Source of the DNA: Thinopyrum elongatum
Lineage: Eukaryota; Streptophyta; Magnoliopsida; Poales; Poaceae
Direction: 5' to 3'
Length of the DNA stretch: 64,000 nt
Assembly: GCA_011799875.1 (NCBI GenBank)
Contig: CM022298.1
Coordinates: forward strand, 191,540,423-191,604,422
A model generated the notes under the pieces. That model was not told the DNA's origin, searched no databases, and was given only the letters and a program-made list of their open reading frames with translations. The position numbers and the translations under genes were made by a program. Below, one piece after another: positions 31,637 through 42,815 of this stretch. The stretch's first letter is position 1. Every line of letters begins with the position of its first letter.

Positions 31637-33544
31637 AAAGCGCCACTGACAAGGAGAATCCGGAGGTGGAGAACGGGGCTGCCAACAAGCGGAGGCGGGT
31701 CGAGCAAGAACCGCAAGCGACTCCAGCAGGCCTAGACTTCATCAGCAGCCTCCCCGATGATATGTTGACAGTCATCATCTCCTTCCTCCCAATCAAATAT
31801 GGGGCGCGGACAACCGTCCTTTCCCGACGGTGGCGCCCCCTATGGAACTCCACCCTCTCGATCTCATCTCGACACCCACGAGCTCTGCCATGGCTATCGT
31901 AAAAGCTTGGATGCGTTCTCCCAGATCCTCGGCAATCACCCTGGCCCAACCAGAGGCCTTAGCATGGGCAAGTTCCGTTCCAACGGCAAGAACCGAGCCA
32001 AGCTTGACGACTGGTTCCGATCCCCCACCCTAGATCAGCTCGAGGAGCTCACTTTTGATGATGGGCATATGCGCTCGCTGCCAACGTCCGTGCTCTGCCT
32101 CGCGCCCACGCTGCGTGTCACCAAGTTCAGGAACTGCCATTCCCCCCCCCCTTAATGACGCACCCGCTCTTATTCTACCATGACTGAAGCACCTCAAGCT
32201 CGTCGTCATCTGCCTCCCAAACGGTGACATGGAGCGCCTGCTTCGTGGCTGTACTGCACTCGAGTACCTTCGTCTTCAGGCGATCAATGGGTTGAGTAGC
32301 TTCCACATCACCTCCATGACTTTCCGGACTATTTATGTGTGTTGCTGGTGCGGCAAGAAGACATCACAAGATGTGTACCATGGTATGGTCATTGAGGACA
32401 CACCTTCACTTGAGAGATTACTTGTAGTTGATCAAGAAGGTCCAACAAGAATCAATGTCATTTCTGCGCCAAAATTGACAGTGGTGGGCTACTCGTCTGA
32501 CAAATACTCTGAACTTTTTATTAGATCCACACCCGTTCAGGTACAACAGACGCCTTCTACCTATCCTTCTAGAAATTAACATTATTTCTAATTTTGAAGA
32601 TGTATGTTCGTCTGTCGTCCAGAAAATGATTCCGACAAGCTTGACCCCGAAACTGCGCACAGTGAAGGTCTTGGCACTAGAATCTATCGGCCCCAACCTG
32701 GAGCAAGTTGTCAGTTTCCTGAGATGCTTTCCGTTCCTGGAGAAGCTATATATCGAGGTGATGTTCCTTTCCTGTTAAATGTTAACCATAAGGGAGTTCA
32801 ATTTGTGACACCTTTTTTCCAAGTTTACAATGACAATGTACTACGATTTCTGAAGGATTTTTTGGAGGATTTCAGTACATACATGTCCCCCCCCATTTTG
32901 GTTGCTTGATCCATATGGTTACAATCCATAAGCATTTCTCCTTTGGATTCATCTGTACTAGTTTTCTTAGGGGACTTTTCATCCACTCCAACCTCTTGTG
33001 AAGAAGGCTACATTTTTCTCGATTGTAATCAAATGCCCATGTTAATCATGTCGCATCGAAGATGGCATGTTAGTGCATTTTACAAATCCTGCAAACCAAA
33101 TAGGCCTGTAGTTGTGTTCAAAACTGCATGTAGGCACTAACACGTTTTCTTCTTTTGCAGATAAGATTATGCCCGGTGGTGGATAATGTGATACAATATA
33201 ACAATCACATCGAATGCCTAGATCTGCATCTCTCAGAAATTACTTTGACCTCCTACCGAGGGACCTTACCGGAGATTATATTCGCCAGGTTCATTGTTGT
33301 CAGAGCAAGGGTGCTGAAGGTAATGAGGTTTGCCCTACATTTATTTCACAAAAATGAATGGTGAGTTGATCAGCGCCGGCGGCTGCGGCAGAATGGAATA
33401 GGCTCCAAAAATGCTGAGTTTCATTTTGGAACTTCAGATGACAGAGTAATCGGAAGTCATCGTGTCAACCCGATACATGACTTCTCAGTGGCTGACCCCT
33501 TTGCAAAAATTATGAGGTCTCGAAACCAGACTTACAAGTGGTAA
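31637..33544 (+). pseudogene. F-box/LRR/FBD protein pseudogene
   Basis: Exons read as 31637-32540, 32623-32757 and 33161-33544. The F-box is [20 protein letters not shown] through [13 protein letters not shown] (about 31730-31850). LRR-like text follows in other frames (LDQLEELTFDDGHMRSLPTS; MERLLRGCTALEYLRLQ), then MIPTSLTPKLRTVKVLALES, and an FBD-type end (YNNHIECLDLHLSEITLTSY). F-box proteins of this plant family recruit targets to SCF ubiquitin ligases. Lesions: a frameshift near 31860-31895, a second at the run of ten C at about 32144-32153, TGA for Arg in LILP*LKHLK (about 32180) and TGA at 33362-33364. The acceptor CAG at 31634-31636 matches the phase of the B3-like exon donor at 31449, so the two may have formed one chimeric transcript. 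Confidence 0.75.
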
Positions 33545-34398
33545 TATTAGTTTGAACCTCTCTGATATCCATGTTCAGCGGATCATTGCGAGCGTTTGCA
33601 GCTGATGAGCTGAATTTCATTTCCAATATCAGTTTGAACCTTGTAATCTTTGATTTGAGCCATATAACTCTGGAATTTGAACCTTGTAATATTTCGAGCT
33701 TTTGTGGTACAATCGTTCAAATGGCATCGTATGAGACTCGTATATTGGTAGCACTATTTTGACCTTAATATGCAATGGGCTTAGATTTTATTAACCATTC
33801 TCGAATATGTTTACCTTGTCGATCTCATAGCACACGATCTGTATAGCTAACTCGACTGCGATCTTTGACATTATTGCACACAGTTGGTTTCTTCAACCGT
33901 GTGCTCTGTAGAGCGCAGAATTAATTATCGCACTCGAGTGTCCATCTTCACCCTTTTGTGTAACTTTGACCTCATCACCTACGGGTAAACTTATGACCGA
34001 AGTCATTCCACACACTTCATTTTTACAAAGCTTTTTGCCAATAAACGCCCACGATTTGTCCCTCTTCTAGCCGACACATGGCCAAACTAGCCGGGCGGGA
34101 AGCTTGCGTGGTAAACTACGCGGTAGCGCGGGAACAGGCTCACCGACCATACACTTAGCGCCTCTTCGAGCCCATGCATGGTCAAACGAAATGCGTGCGG
34201 TGCGGCGTTGTCAAGCATGCACTGGAATCCTCTGCTATGAACGCGGTGACAAGACGTGATGATTACAGGCCGGCCGGCCCCCATTTATTACAGCGGCCAT
34301 TTAACCCTTTTGTCTCTTCAACCTTTCGATCGCGCCCCACCATTGCAAGAAGCACACCCACCATGACAAATTCTTAGAGGGTATCCTGCGCGGCTCCA
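33545..34398. other. Spacer with palindromic motif and gene-upstream sequence
   Basis: No intact gene is seen. A motif TTGCACACAGTTGG...CAACCGTGTGCTC lies at 33873-33907 between the F-box and exonuclease modules. From about 34040 the sequence becomes gene-upstream-like (GGCCGGCCGGCCCC at 34269) and probably represents the captured promoter or leader of the exonuclease copy. Confidence 0.4.
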
Positions 34399-35117
34399 AT
34401 GGCGCTCCGAGCGGCTGCCGATGAAGAGCAGTAGTTCACCATGCATGCCGTGGTGGACACCCAAAGAAGGTTCACGGAGCTCTCGGTGGTGTACACCAAC
34501 AACCCGATCTGGGTGGAGCACTCCATCCACATCATGGAGCTGTTGCTTGCTGAGGAGAAGTACAAGGTGGTCGGGTTCGACCTCGAGTACACCCGCGCTC
34601 ATGCTGGGTCTCGTCCCAAGGTCGCCGTCGCCCAGATGTGCGTGCGCAATCACATCCTCGTCTACCACTACTGCCTGGCCACAAGGCCTTGCGAGCGTTT
34701 CGCCAGGTTTGTCAACAGCCCCCACTACATGTTCGCTACGGTGGACATCACCAACGATGTAAAGGTGCTCAAGAATTCGGGCATCGCCTGCCAGAATCTT
34801 GTCGACATCCAGGGCCAATACAAGATCTGGGGCAGCAACGAGCATGACAAGGACTCACTGGTTCACCTCTCCGAGGCCATCATCGATCCCTACTACAGAG
34901 ACATGAAGGATTCCTGCAACAAGGACAAGCGTGCCTAGCGCTTGGCTTGATGGAGAAACTCGACAAAGCTCACATCATGTACGCGGCCAAGGAGGCGTAC
35001 AGGAGCTACGAGATGTACAGGCGGATCGTTTACATGAGGAAGTGCCTCCTTCCCCAAAACGGCTAGGGATCCAGCCGGAAGCAGAGCAATGGCAAGCGTC
35101 ATCGCAACAAGAAGTAG
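34399..35117 (+). pseudogene. WRN/DnaQ-type 3'-5' exonuclease-domain pseudogene
   Basis: The original start is probably ATG at 34399 (MALRAAADEEQ), followed by an in-frame TAG at 34432-34434; the open part resumes at 34441. The fold signature is DEDD: Exo I VVGFDLEYTRA, Exo II ATVDITNDVKVLKNSGIACQ and, after a frameshift near 34940, Exo III in HIMYAAKEAYRSYEMYRRI. In Exo III the expected Asp of YAA-x-DAY is Glu. Such domains remove nucleotides from 3' ends of DNA or RNA. Further damage: TAG in place of a Trp codon at about 34936, a one-base deletion a few codons on, and TAG for Glu at 35063-35065. The final stop is at 35115-35117. Intronless in this copy. The gene sits just inside the CACTA terminus. 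Confidence 0.7.
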
Positions 35118-35279
35118 ATGATTAGATGCTTGTTTCTCCTAGTTTAGTATGCATGTAATTGCTTACTTTGGTGTGTGGAAATGTTATGTGTGTAGTCACT
35201 TGTGTAATTGTACGCTTAATTTGGTTTTGCAATGCTGTCTTTTTAAGTATATATGTTGATGCTCTGTAGACAGAGCGTA

Positions 35280-35896
35280 GATGTTGTTCGGATAGAGCAA
35301 ATCACATCGCACACGGACTAAACAATGGAACCCGTCGGTGATGATTTCATCAATCATTGACAATTGTATACCAGCAGTCGTTTGCTCATGAGACACATGG
35401 CTTGTTAACAGGAATCGTCTGTGTTGTTATCGGTCTTCCCACACATTTTCGGTTACAGACCTATTTGCCGCATATCACACACATCTTCTTAAGTTGAACC
35501 GTTTCTGTTCTCTTCCCTAATCTAAAACAGTTCATTCGAGTGAACTGTATGCCGTATATCACACACACCTTGATCTGGCTAACCATTTCTGTTGCACTCC
35601 CTAATAGCAAACAGTTCATCTGAGCGAACTGTATGCCGTATATCGCACACACATTGATATGGCTGCCCGTTTCTGTTGTTCTATCTCATCGCAAACAGTT
35701 CGTATGGATCAACCGTATACCCAGTATCGCACACGCAACTAAAATCTGAACCGTGTTTGATGTATCCGCCATCACAAACGTTTTGCATCTTTTTTGACGG
35801 TTTTTTTACATCACCGTTTGTGATTAATGCATCGCACACAGTTTCGTCAAAGGGTCTTTGATCGTAGTGTCGCGTTAGCAGCATCCTGCAGTAGTG
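35280..35896. mobile_element. CACTA right-end: subterminal repeats and terminus
   Basis: The segment ends at 35896; on the opposite strand it begins CACTACTGCAGGATGC, a CACTA-class terminus. Going inwards there are at least eight variants of ATCGCACACA(C)...AACCGT and of AACAGTTC...GAACTGTATGCC (three regular ~80-90 bp copies at 35461-35690). Immediately beyond, copia coding sequence begins, so the element inserted into copia DNA. No transposase is seen on this side. Confidence 0.65.
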
Positions 35897-38492
35897 TCTC
35901 GTCGTAGGCAACTCCTTGAACTTGTCCATAACCCTTAGCGACAAGCCGAGCTTTGTGGATCTGAACATTTCCATCCACATCGGTTTTCTTCTTAAAGACC
36001 CATTTGCATCCAATGGCCATTACACCAGGCGACGGATCAACCAAGTCCCAAACTTGATTCTCATCCATGGACTTTAACTCGGATCTCATGGCCTCTAGCC
36101 ATGCCTCGGAATCTGGGCTCACCATCGCTTCCACATACGTGGCTGGCTCGTCACTTTCTAGCAACAATACATCACGCACTCTGCGCAATCTTTCCGACCT
36201 CCGTGGTTCCGGTGCCGCTTCCACTACAGGTTCCCAGACTGACTCGATATGATCTCATCATAAGCCGAGCCGTCCCCGAGTGGTCCTCGAATTTCTTTGA
36301 GTCAGACCGTCCTCCCACTGGCCTCCCGACTGAGAAACTCTTTCTCAACAAAAACCCCGTTCCAAGCAACAAGCACTTTGTTCTCTTCCCGGTTGTAGAA
36401 GCTATATCCCAAGGTTTCCCTTGGATATCTCACAAATATGCATTTATCCGACTTGGGTGTAAGCTTGTCTAACATAAGTCACTTGACAAATGCTTCACAA
36501 CCCCAAATATTTAGAAAAGACAAACTAGGACTCTTCCCGGTCCACATCTCATGTGGTGTCTTGTCTACGGATTTTGATGGTACCCTGTTAAGTGTGAAAG
36601 CTGCAGTTTCTAGAGCGTATCCCTAGGATGACAAGGGTAAATCCGATTTGCTCATCATTGACTGGACCATGTCCAACAAGGTCCTATTCCTCTGTTCCGA
36701 CCCGCTGTTTCTCTGTGGCATACCCGGAGGTGTGAGCTGAGGTACTATACCCCGGCTTTTCAGATGATCATCCAACTCCTGGCTCATGTACTCACCTCCA
36801 TGATCTAATTGTAGAAGTTTTATAGTCTTGCCAGCTGATTCTCAACCATGTTCTGAAACTCTTTGAACTTTTCAAAAGTTTTTGACTTGTGCCTCATCAA
36901 ATAGACATACCCATATCTACTCAAGTTGTCGGTAAAAGTCACGAAGTACTACTAGCCACCTCTGGCAGTTGTGCTCATTGGATCACACACATCACTGTAT
37001 ATAAGTTCTAACAGCTCGGACACCCTCTCGCAAATCTTTGAAAAAGGAGACTTAGTCATCTTGCCGAGCAAGCATAATTCGCATGTCTCGAATGACCCAA
37101 AGTCCGATGAAGATAGGATCCCATCATCATGGAGCTTCTTCATGCGTTTCAGACTAATGTGTCCATGCCGGCAATGCCAGAAGTATGTCTGATTTATCTC
37201 ATTAGGCTTATGCCTCTTGACATTCACATTATAGACCGGTTCCTTTTCTAGATTCAATATAAGGCTCATCCACAATGGGTGCATAGCCGTGGAACATTCC
37301 ATTCAAATAAAACGAACAACCATTGTCCTTTAAATTGAATTCATAACCCTGAATCATCAAGCATGAGACAGAAATAATGTTCCGACTAAGTGCAGGAACG
37401 TAATAACAATTATTCAATTCCAAAATAAATCCAGAAGGAAGTTGGAGCTGCATCGTGTCGACCTCCAACGCAGCAACTCTTGCTTTGTTGCTGACCCTGA
37501 TGTCAATCTCTCCTTGTGCCACACGCCTAGTTCTTTGCAGCCCCTGCATTGAGTTGCAAATATGAACAACCAATCTGGTATAAAATACCCTTGAGCTACT
37601 AGGTATGTCAGCAAGGTAAATTTCTATAACATATGTAACAAGTGTACCTTTGCCTGAAGAAGCATTTCCGGCCTTCTTGCCATGCTCTGCAAGCCACTTG
37701 CTACAGTTCCTCTTCTAGTGACCGGTCTCCTTGCGATGATAGCAAACGGTCTTCGAGTCCGGTCCTGACTTTGGCGCAGCGGCGGAGGATTACCATCTCC
37801 GTGCCCTTTGCCTTAGCCTTCTTCTTGGACCAACTCTTCTTGAACTTAGCCGATTTCTGCACCATCAACCCTTGATGCGTGCCTTTCTTAATATCCCGCT
37901 CTGCCACTTTGAGCATCCCATGCAATTCAGTGAGCTTCTTATCCACGACATGCATATGATAGTTCGAGATGAACGTCCCATAGCTAGGCGGGAGAGAACC
38001 CAGAACTGCATCTGTAGCCAGCTCATCCAAGAGCGGGAAGCCTAAGCGATCCAAAGCTTGCACGTATTCGATCATCTTGATCACACGCGGGCTCAGTGGA
38101 TCACCTTCCTTTAGCTTGCAATCTATGAAGGATCGCCAGACGTTGAACCTTTCGGTCCTAGCCTGTGTCTAAAACATGCTCTTGAGACTCTTGATCATAT
38201 CGTAAGCCTCAACATTTTCGAAATGCTGTTGCAAATCGGGCTCCATACAAGCCAGCATCAGATAGCTGATCTCTGTTGATTCATCAATGAGTTTCTGGTA
38301 GGCATTCTTGGTTGTGGCTTTAGAATTATCCGCAAGTTCCTCTAGAAGTGGATCCTCTAGAACATGTTCCTTTTTATCGTGCTTGAGAACAATTCTCAAA
38401 TTTCTATACCAGGTGGTAAAGTTTGTTCCATTCAGTTTATCCTTTTCCAGAATTTATTTCAATGCAAAGTTGGGTTGAGTAGGTGGCGCCAT
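35897..38492 (-). pseudogene. Ty1/copia polyprotein remnant (gag to start of RT)
   Basis: On the minus strand, reading from 38492 (gag start MAPPTQPNFALK-like, with a stop): gag (RIVLKHDKKEHVLEDPLLEE; VIKMIEYVQALDRLGFPLLD), a protease-region piece (LPSGFILELNNCYYVPALSR), the pre-integrase zinc region (YFWHCRHGHISLKRMKKLHD...CELCLLGKM), decayed integrase core pieces (LQLDHGGEY; NSGSEQRNRTLL) and the start of reverse transcriptase (MRSELKSMDENQVWDLVDPS; ARLVAKGYGQVQGVAYDET). It stops exactly at the CACTA terminus. At least five frame breaks or stops separate the pieces. The missing half should lie beyond the CACTA element's other end, left of the window. Confidence 0.85.
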
Positions 38493-38950
38493 TGATCTAC
38501 AACAGAAAATATGCAATCACTAAGCAATGTGTTTATGTAGAGTAATTCAAGACTAAATAGAAATACTCCCACTGAAGTCAGCATCCCTCCACAAACTCTC
38601 AGTGATTCAGGATCCGACTAGCGCATGCGACTAGTGAGCTTTGGCATCACTGCTAGCCAACATACCTATCCGGTAAGCAACTCCTTGCTAATCGTATCTC
38701 TATATGACTCATGTCGGTTGGCTAGGTATCTTATACCCCGGCTTCCAACCTTCTTTGCCACAAGGCCCAAAACCATTTTGATAGCCTTGTCAAGTTAACC
38801 AGATGCAGTGCATGTCCGTGTCCGGCACGAACCCTTCAGTTTAAGGATACCTAGTAGCACCCCAATTTTATGAGCCCACTATTAGACGTACTTGATGTGC
38901 GAAGGTGGAACATAAGGGATGGCAATTCGCTTGATATTAATGAGGGATGA
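38493..38950 (-). other. Copia leader and junction with the next gypsy element
   Basis: Non-coding. The first ~400 bp (upstream of gag on the minus strand) have the look of a copia leader, but no LTR end or primer site is reached. The junction to the gypsy protease sequence is at about 38950-39000 and shows no target duplication, so it is probably a deletion breakpoint. Confidence 0.4.
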
Positions 38951-38952
38951 TT

Positions 38953-41010
38953 CTACCATTTTAACATGCATAGAAACAAGAAGCATAACAATCGCATAGG
39001 AAATTGAAATCTAATGTTTCCTTCTTTCATATGAATAATTGCACCAATCGTTCTAAGGAAAGGTCTACCAAGAATAATAGGACAAGTAGGATTGCAATCT
39101 ATATCAAGAACAATGAAATCTATGGGCACATAATTCCTATTTGCAACAATAAGAACATCATTAATCCTTCCCATAGGTTTCTTAATAGTGGAATCCGCAA
39201 GATGCAAATTTAAAGAACACTCATCAAATTCACGGAAACCTAGCACATCACATAAAGTTTTTGGAATCGTGGAAACACTAGCACCCAAATCACACAAAGC
39301 ATGGCACTCATAATCTTTAATATTAATCTTAATAGTAGGTTCCCACTCATCATAAAATTTTCTAGGGATAGAAACTTCCAATTCAAGCTTTTCTTCAAAA
39401 GATTGCATCATAGCATCAACGATATGTTTAGTAAAAGCTTTGTTTTCATTATAAGCATGAGGAGAATTCAACATGGATTGCAACAAGGAAATACAATCTA
39501 TTAAAGAACAATTATCATAATTAAATTCCTTGAAATCCAAAAGAGTGGGTTCATTGCTACTTAAAGTTTTGACCTCTCCAATCCCACTTTTATCAATTTT
39601 TGCATCAAGATCTAAAAATTCCGAATCATTAGGACTCCTTTTAACTAAAGTTGACTCATCTCCAGTCCCATCTTTATCAAGATTTATATTGGAAAACAAA
39701 GATTCAATAGGAGTCACATCAATCACCTTAAGATCTTCATCATTATTTTCATGGAAACTAGAAGAACACGTTCTTATAAACCAATCCTTTTTAGCACGCA
39801 TCTTAGCGGTTCTTTCTTTGCACTCATCAATGGAAATTCTCATAGATTTGAGAGACTCATTGATATCATGCTTGGGTGGAATAGATCTAAGTTTCAAAGA
39901 ATCAACATCAAGAGAAATTCTATCCACGTTCCTAGCCAAATCATCAATCTTGAGCAATTTTTCTTCAAACAAAGCATTGAAATTCTTTATTGAACTCATA
40001 AATTCTTTAACACTATTCTCAAAATCAGAGGGAATCTTATTATAATTTCCATAAGAATTGTTGTAGGAATTACCATAATTATTAGAGGAATTACTAGGAA
40101 ACGGCCTAGGGTTAAAATTACCTCTATACGCGTTATTACCAAAATTGTTCCTACCAACAAAATTCACATCCATAGATTCATTATTATTTTCAATAAAAGT
40201 GGACAAAGGCATATCATTAGGATCAATAGAAGCACTCTTATTAGCAAATAATTTCATAAGCTCATCCATCTTTCCACTCAAAACATTAATCTCTTCAATC
40301 GCATGCACTTTTTTACTAGTGGAAGATCTTTCAGTATGCCATTGAGAATAATTAACCATAATATTATCTAGGAGTTTAGTAGCTTCTCCTAAAGTAATTT
40401 CCATAAAAGTACCTCCCGCGGCCGAATCTAAAAGATTTCCAGATGCAAAATTCAATCCGGCATAAATTTTTTGTATAATCATCCACAAATTCAAACCATG
40501 AGTAGGGCAATTTCGTATCATCAATTTCATCCTCTCCCAAGATTGTGCAACATGTTCATGATCAAGTTGCCTAAAATTCAAAATATCATTCCTAAGGGAG
40601 ATGATCTTAGCAGGAGGAAAATACTTGGAAATAAAAGCATCTTTACAGTTATTCCATGAATCAATACTATTTTTAGGCAAAGATGAAAAACAAGTTTTAG
40701 CACGATCTCGAAGTGAGAACGGAAATAGCTTCAATTTAACGATATCATTATCCACATCTTTTTTCTTTTGCATATCACACAAATCAACGAAATTGTTTAG
40801 ATGGGATGCGGCATCTTCACTAGGAAGGCCGGAAAATTGATCTTTCATAACAAGATTCAGCAAAGCGGCATTAATTTCACAAGATTCCGCATTAGTAGTG
40901 GGAGCAATCGGAGTACTAATAAAATCATTGTTATTGGTGTTAGAAAAGTCACACAATTTGGTATTCTCTTGAGCCATCATGACAAAGCAAGCAATCCAAC
41001 ACACGAGCAC
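38953..41010 (-). CDS. Gypsy gag-protease ORF (truncated polyprotein)
   Basis: This 685-residue open frame most likely starts at MMAQENTKLCDF (40980 or 40977). Gag (~70-200) has LKLFPFSLRDRAKTCFSSLP, WNNCKDAFISKYFPPAKI and RNCPTHGLNLWMIIQKIYAG. A middle Asn/Gly-rich part (NNFGNNAYRGNFNPRPF) and a charged linker follow. Protease (~560-670) has ECHALCDLGASVSTIPKTL with the catalytic DLGAS, and IDFIVLDIDCNPTCPIILGR. This is an Athila-lineage arrangement. The last ~14 residues (MRLLCFLFLCMLKW) come from foreign sequence past the breakpoint. The frame is remarkably clean for such a damaged element, suggesting a fairly recent truncation. Confidence 0.9.
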   Translation of the reverse strand: MLVCWIACFVMMAQENTKLCDFSNTNNNDFISTPIAPTTNAESCEINAALLNLVMKDQFSGLPSEDAASHLNNFVDLCDMQKKKDVDNDIVKLKLFPFSLRDRAKTCFSSLPKNSIDSWNNCKDAFISKYFPPAKIISLRNDILNFRQLDHEHVAQSWERMKLMIRNCPTHGLNLWMIIQKIYAGLNFASGNLLDSAAGGTFMEITLGEATKLLDNIMVNYSQWHTERSSTSKKVHAIEEINVLSGKMDELMKLFANKSASIDPNDMPLSTFIENNNESMDVNFVGRNNFGNNAYRGNFNPRPFPSNSSNNYGNSYNNSYGNYNKIPSDFENSVKEFMSSIKNFNALFEEKLLKIDDLARNVDRISLDVDSLKLRSIPPKHDINESLKSMRISIDECKERTAKMRAKKDWFIRTCSSSFHENNDEDLKVIDVTPIESLFSNINLDKDGTGDESTLVKRSPNDSEFLDLDAKIDKSGIGEVKTLSSNEPTLLDFKEFNYDNCSLIDCISLLQSMLNSPHAYNENKAFTKHIVDAMMQSFEEKLELEVSIPRKFYDEWEPTIKINIKDYECHALCDLGASVSTIPKTLCDVLGFREFDECSLNLHLADSTIKKPMGRINDVLIVANRNYVPIDFIVLDIDCNPTCPIILGRPFLRTIGAIIHMKEGNIRFQFPMRLLCFLFLCMLKW

Positions 41011-41206
41011 ACAAAAAGCAAGCGAAGGAGACGAACGGAAGAGGGGTGAAGAAAAGGCAAAGAGAGGCGTGAGGAAAAAGACAAATATTTTCGAAAATCG
41101 TTTTAGAAGTGGGGGAGAGGAAAATGAGAGGCGAATGGCGAATAATGTAATGCAAGAGATGAGAATTTATGATGGGTACTTGGTATGTCTTGACTTGGCG
41201 TAGATC

Positions 41207-41224
41207 TCCCCGGCAATGGCGCCA
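41207..41224 (-). other. Primer-binding site (tRNA-Asp type)
   Basis: TGGCGCCATTGCCGGGGA on the minus strand, 11 bases inside the LTR. It differs by one base from the site at 17894-17911. Confidence 0.85.
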
Positions 41225-41235
41225 GAAATTCTTCC

Positions 41236-42815
41236 TGCTACTTCTTGAGCTTGCGTTGGTTTTTCCCTTGAAGAGGAAAGGGTGATGCAACAAAGTAGAG
41301 ATAAGTATTTCCCTCAGTTTGAGAACCAAGGTATCAATCCAGTAGGAGACAACGCACAAGTCACCGAATACCTGCACAAACAATCAAACAACTTGCACCC
41401 AACGCGATAAAGGGGTTGTCAATCCCTTCACGGTTACTTGCAAAAAGTGAGATCTGATAGAGATAGATAAACGATAAAGTAAATATTTTTGGTATTTTTG
41501 GTTTATAGATCGGCAAGTAAATGATTGCAAAATAGTAGATCGGAAACTAATATGATGGAAGATAGACCCGGGGGCCATAGGTTTCACTAGAGGCTTCTCT
41601 CAAGATAGAAAGTATTATGGTGGGTGAACAAATTACTGCCGAGCAATTGATAGAAAAGCGCAAAGTTATGACGATATCTAAGGCAATGATCATGAATATA
41701 GGCATCATGTCCGTGTCAAGTAGACCGAAATGATTCTGCATCTACTACTATTACTCCACACATCGACCACTCTCCAGCATGCATCTAGAGTATTAAGTTC
41801 ATAAAGAACGGAGTAACGCATTAAGCAAGATGACATGATGTAGAGGAATTTACTCAAGCAATATGATGAAAACCCCATCTTTTTATCCTCGATGGCAACA
41901 ATACAATACGTGCTTTGCTGCCCCTACTGTCACTGGGAAAGGACACCGCAAGATTGAACCCAAAGCTAAGCACTTTTCCCATTGCAAGAAAAACCAATCT
42001 AGTTGGCCAAACCAAATCGATAGTTCGAAGAGACTTGCAAAGATATCAAATCATGCATATAAAAATTCAGAGGAGATTCAAATAATATTCATAGATAAGC
42101 TGATCATAAATCCAGAATTCATCGGATCTCGGCAAACACACCAAAAAAAGTATTACATCAAATAGATCTCCAAGAACATCGAGGAGAACATGGTATTGAG
42201 AATCAAAGAGAGAGAAGAAGCCATCTAGCTACTAGCTATGGACCCGTAGGTCTGTGGTAAACTACTCACGCTTCATCGGAAGGGCAATGGTGTTGATGTA
42301 GAAGCCCTCCATGATCAAATCCCCCTCCGACAGGGTGCCAGAAAAGGTCCCTAGATGGGATCTCACGGGTACAGAAGGTTGCAGCGGTGGAAAAGTGTTT
42401 TCGTCGCTCCCCCTGTTGGTTTTGGGATATATGAGAATATATAGGCGAAGGAACTAGGTCAGTGGAGTCACGAGGGTCCCACAAGGGTGGGGGCGCACCC
42501 TACACCCCTGGGCACGCCCTCCGTCCTTGTGGCCGCCTCGTGGCTTCTCTGACTTGCACTCCAAGTCCTCTGGATGTCTTCTGGTCTAAGAAAAATCACC
42601 GCGAAAGTTTTATTCCGTTTGGACTCCGTTTGGTATTCCTTTTCTGCGAAACTCTAAAACAAGGAAAAAAAACAGAAACTGGCACTGGGCTCTAGGTTAA
42701 TAGGTTAGTCCCAAAAATAATATAAAATAGCATATTAATGCATATAAAACATCCAAAATAGATAATATAATAGCATGGAACAATCTAAAATTATAGATAC
42801 GTTGGAGACGTATCA
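41236..42815 (-). repeat. 5' LTR of the Athila-type gypsy element
   Basis: 1580 bp, TGATACGTCTCCAACG...CTCAAGAAGTAGCA in element orientation. It shares its first ~200 bp with the LTR at 11911-13303 but diverges afterwards, so the two belong to related families. Confidence 0.9.

Larger units (their letters stand above)
38953..42815 (-). mobile_element. Athila-type gypsy element, 5' half
   Basis: In element orientation: 5' LTR 42815-41236, tRNA-Asp-type primer-binding site, leader, and one long gag-protease ORF. The sequence breaks off within or just after protease, so reverse transcriptase, RNase H, integrase and the 3' LTR are gone. The element was inserted into the gypsy element that continues at 42816 (flank ATGGT); its second duplication is lost with the 3' half. 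Confidence 0.85.

Noticed and set aside
38953..41010. Host protein with Asn-rich middle region
   Set aside because: Gag and DLGAS protease motifs, a tRNA-Asp primer site and an LTR upstream show that it is a gypsy polyprotein.
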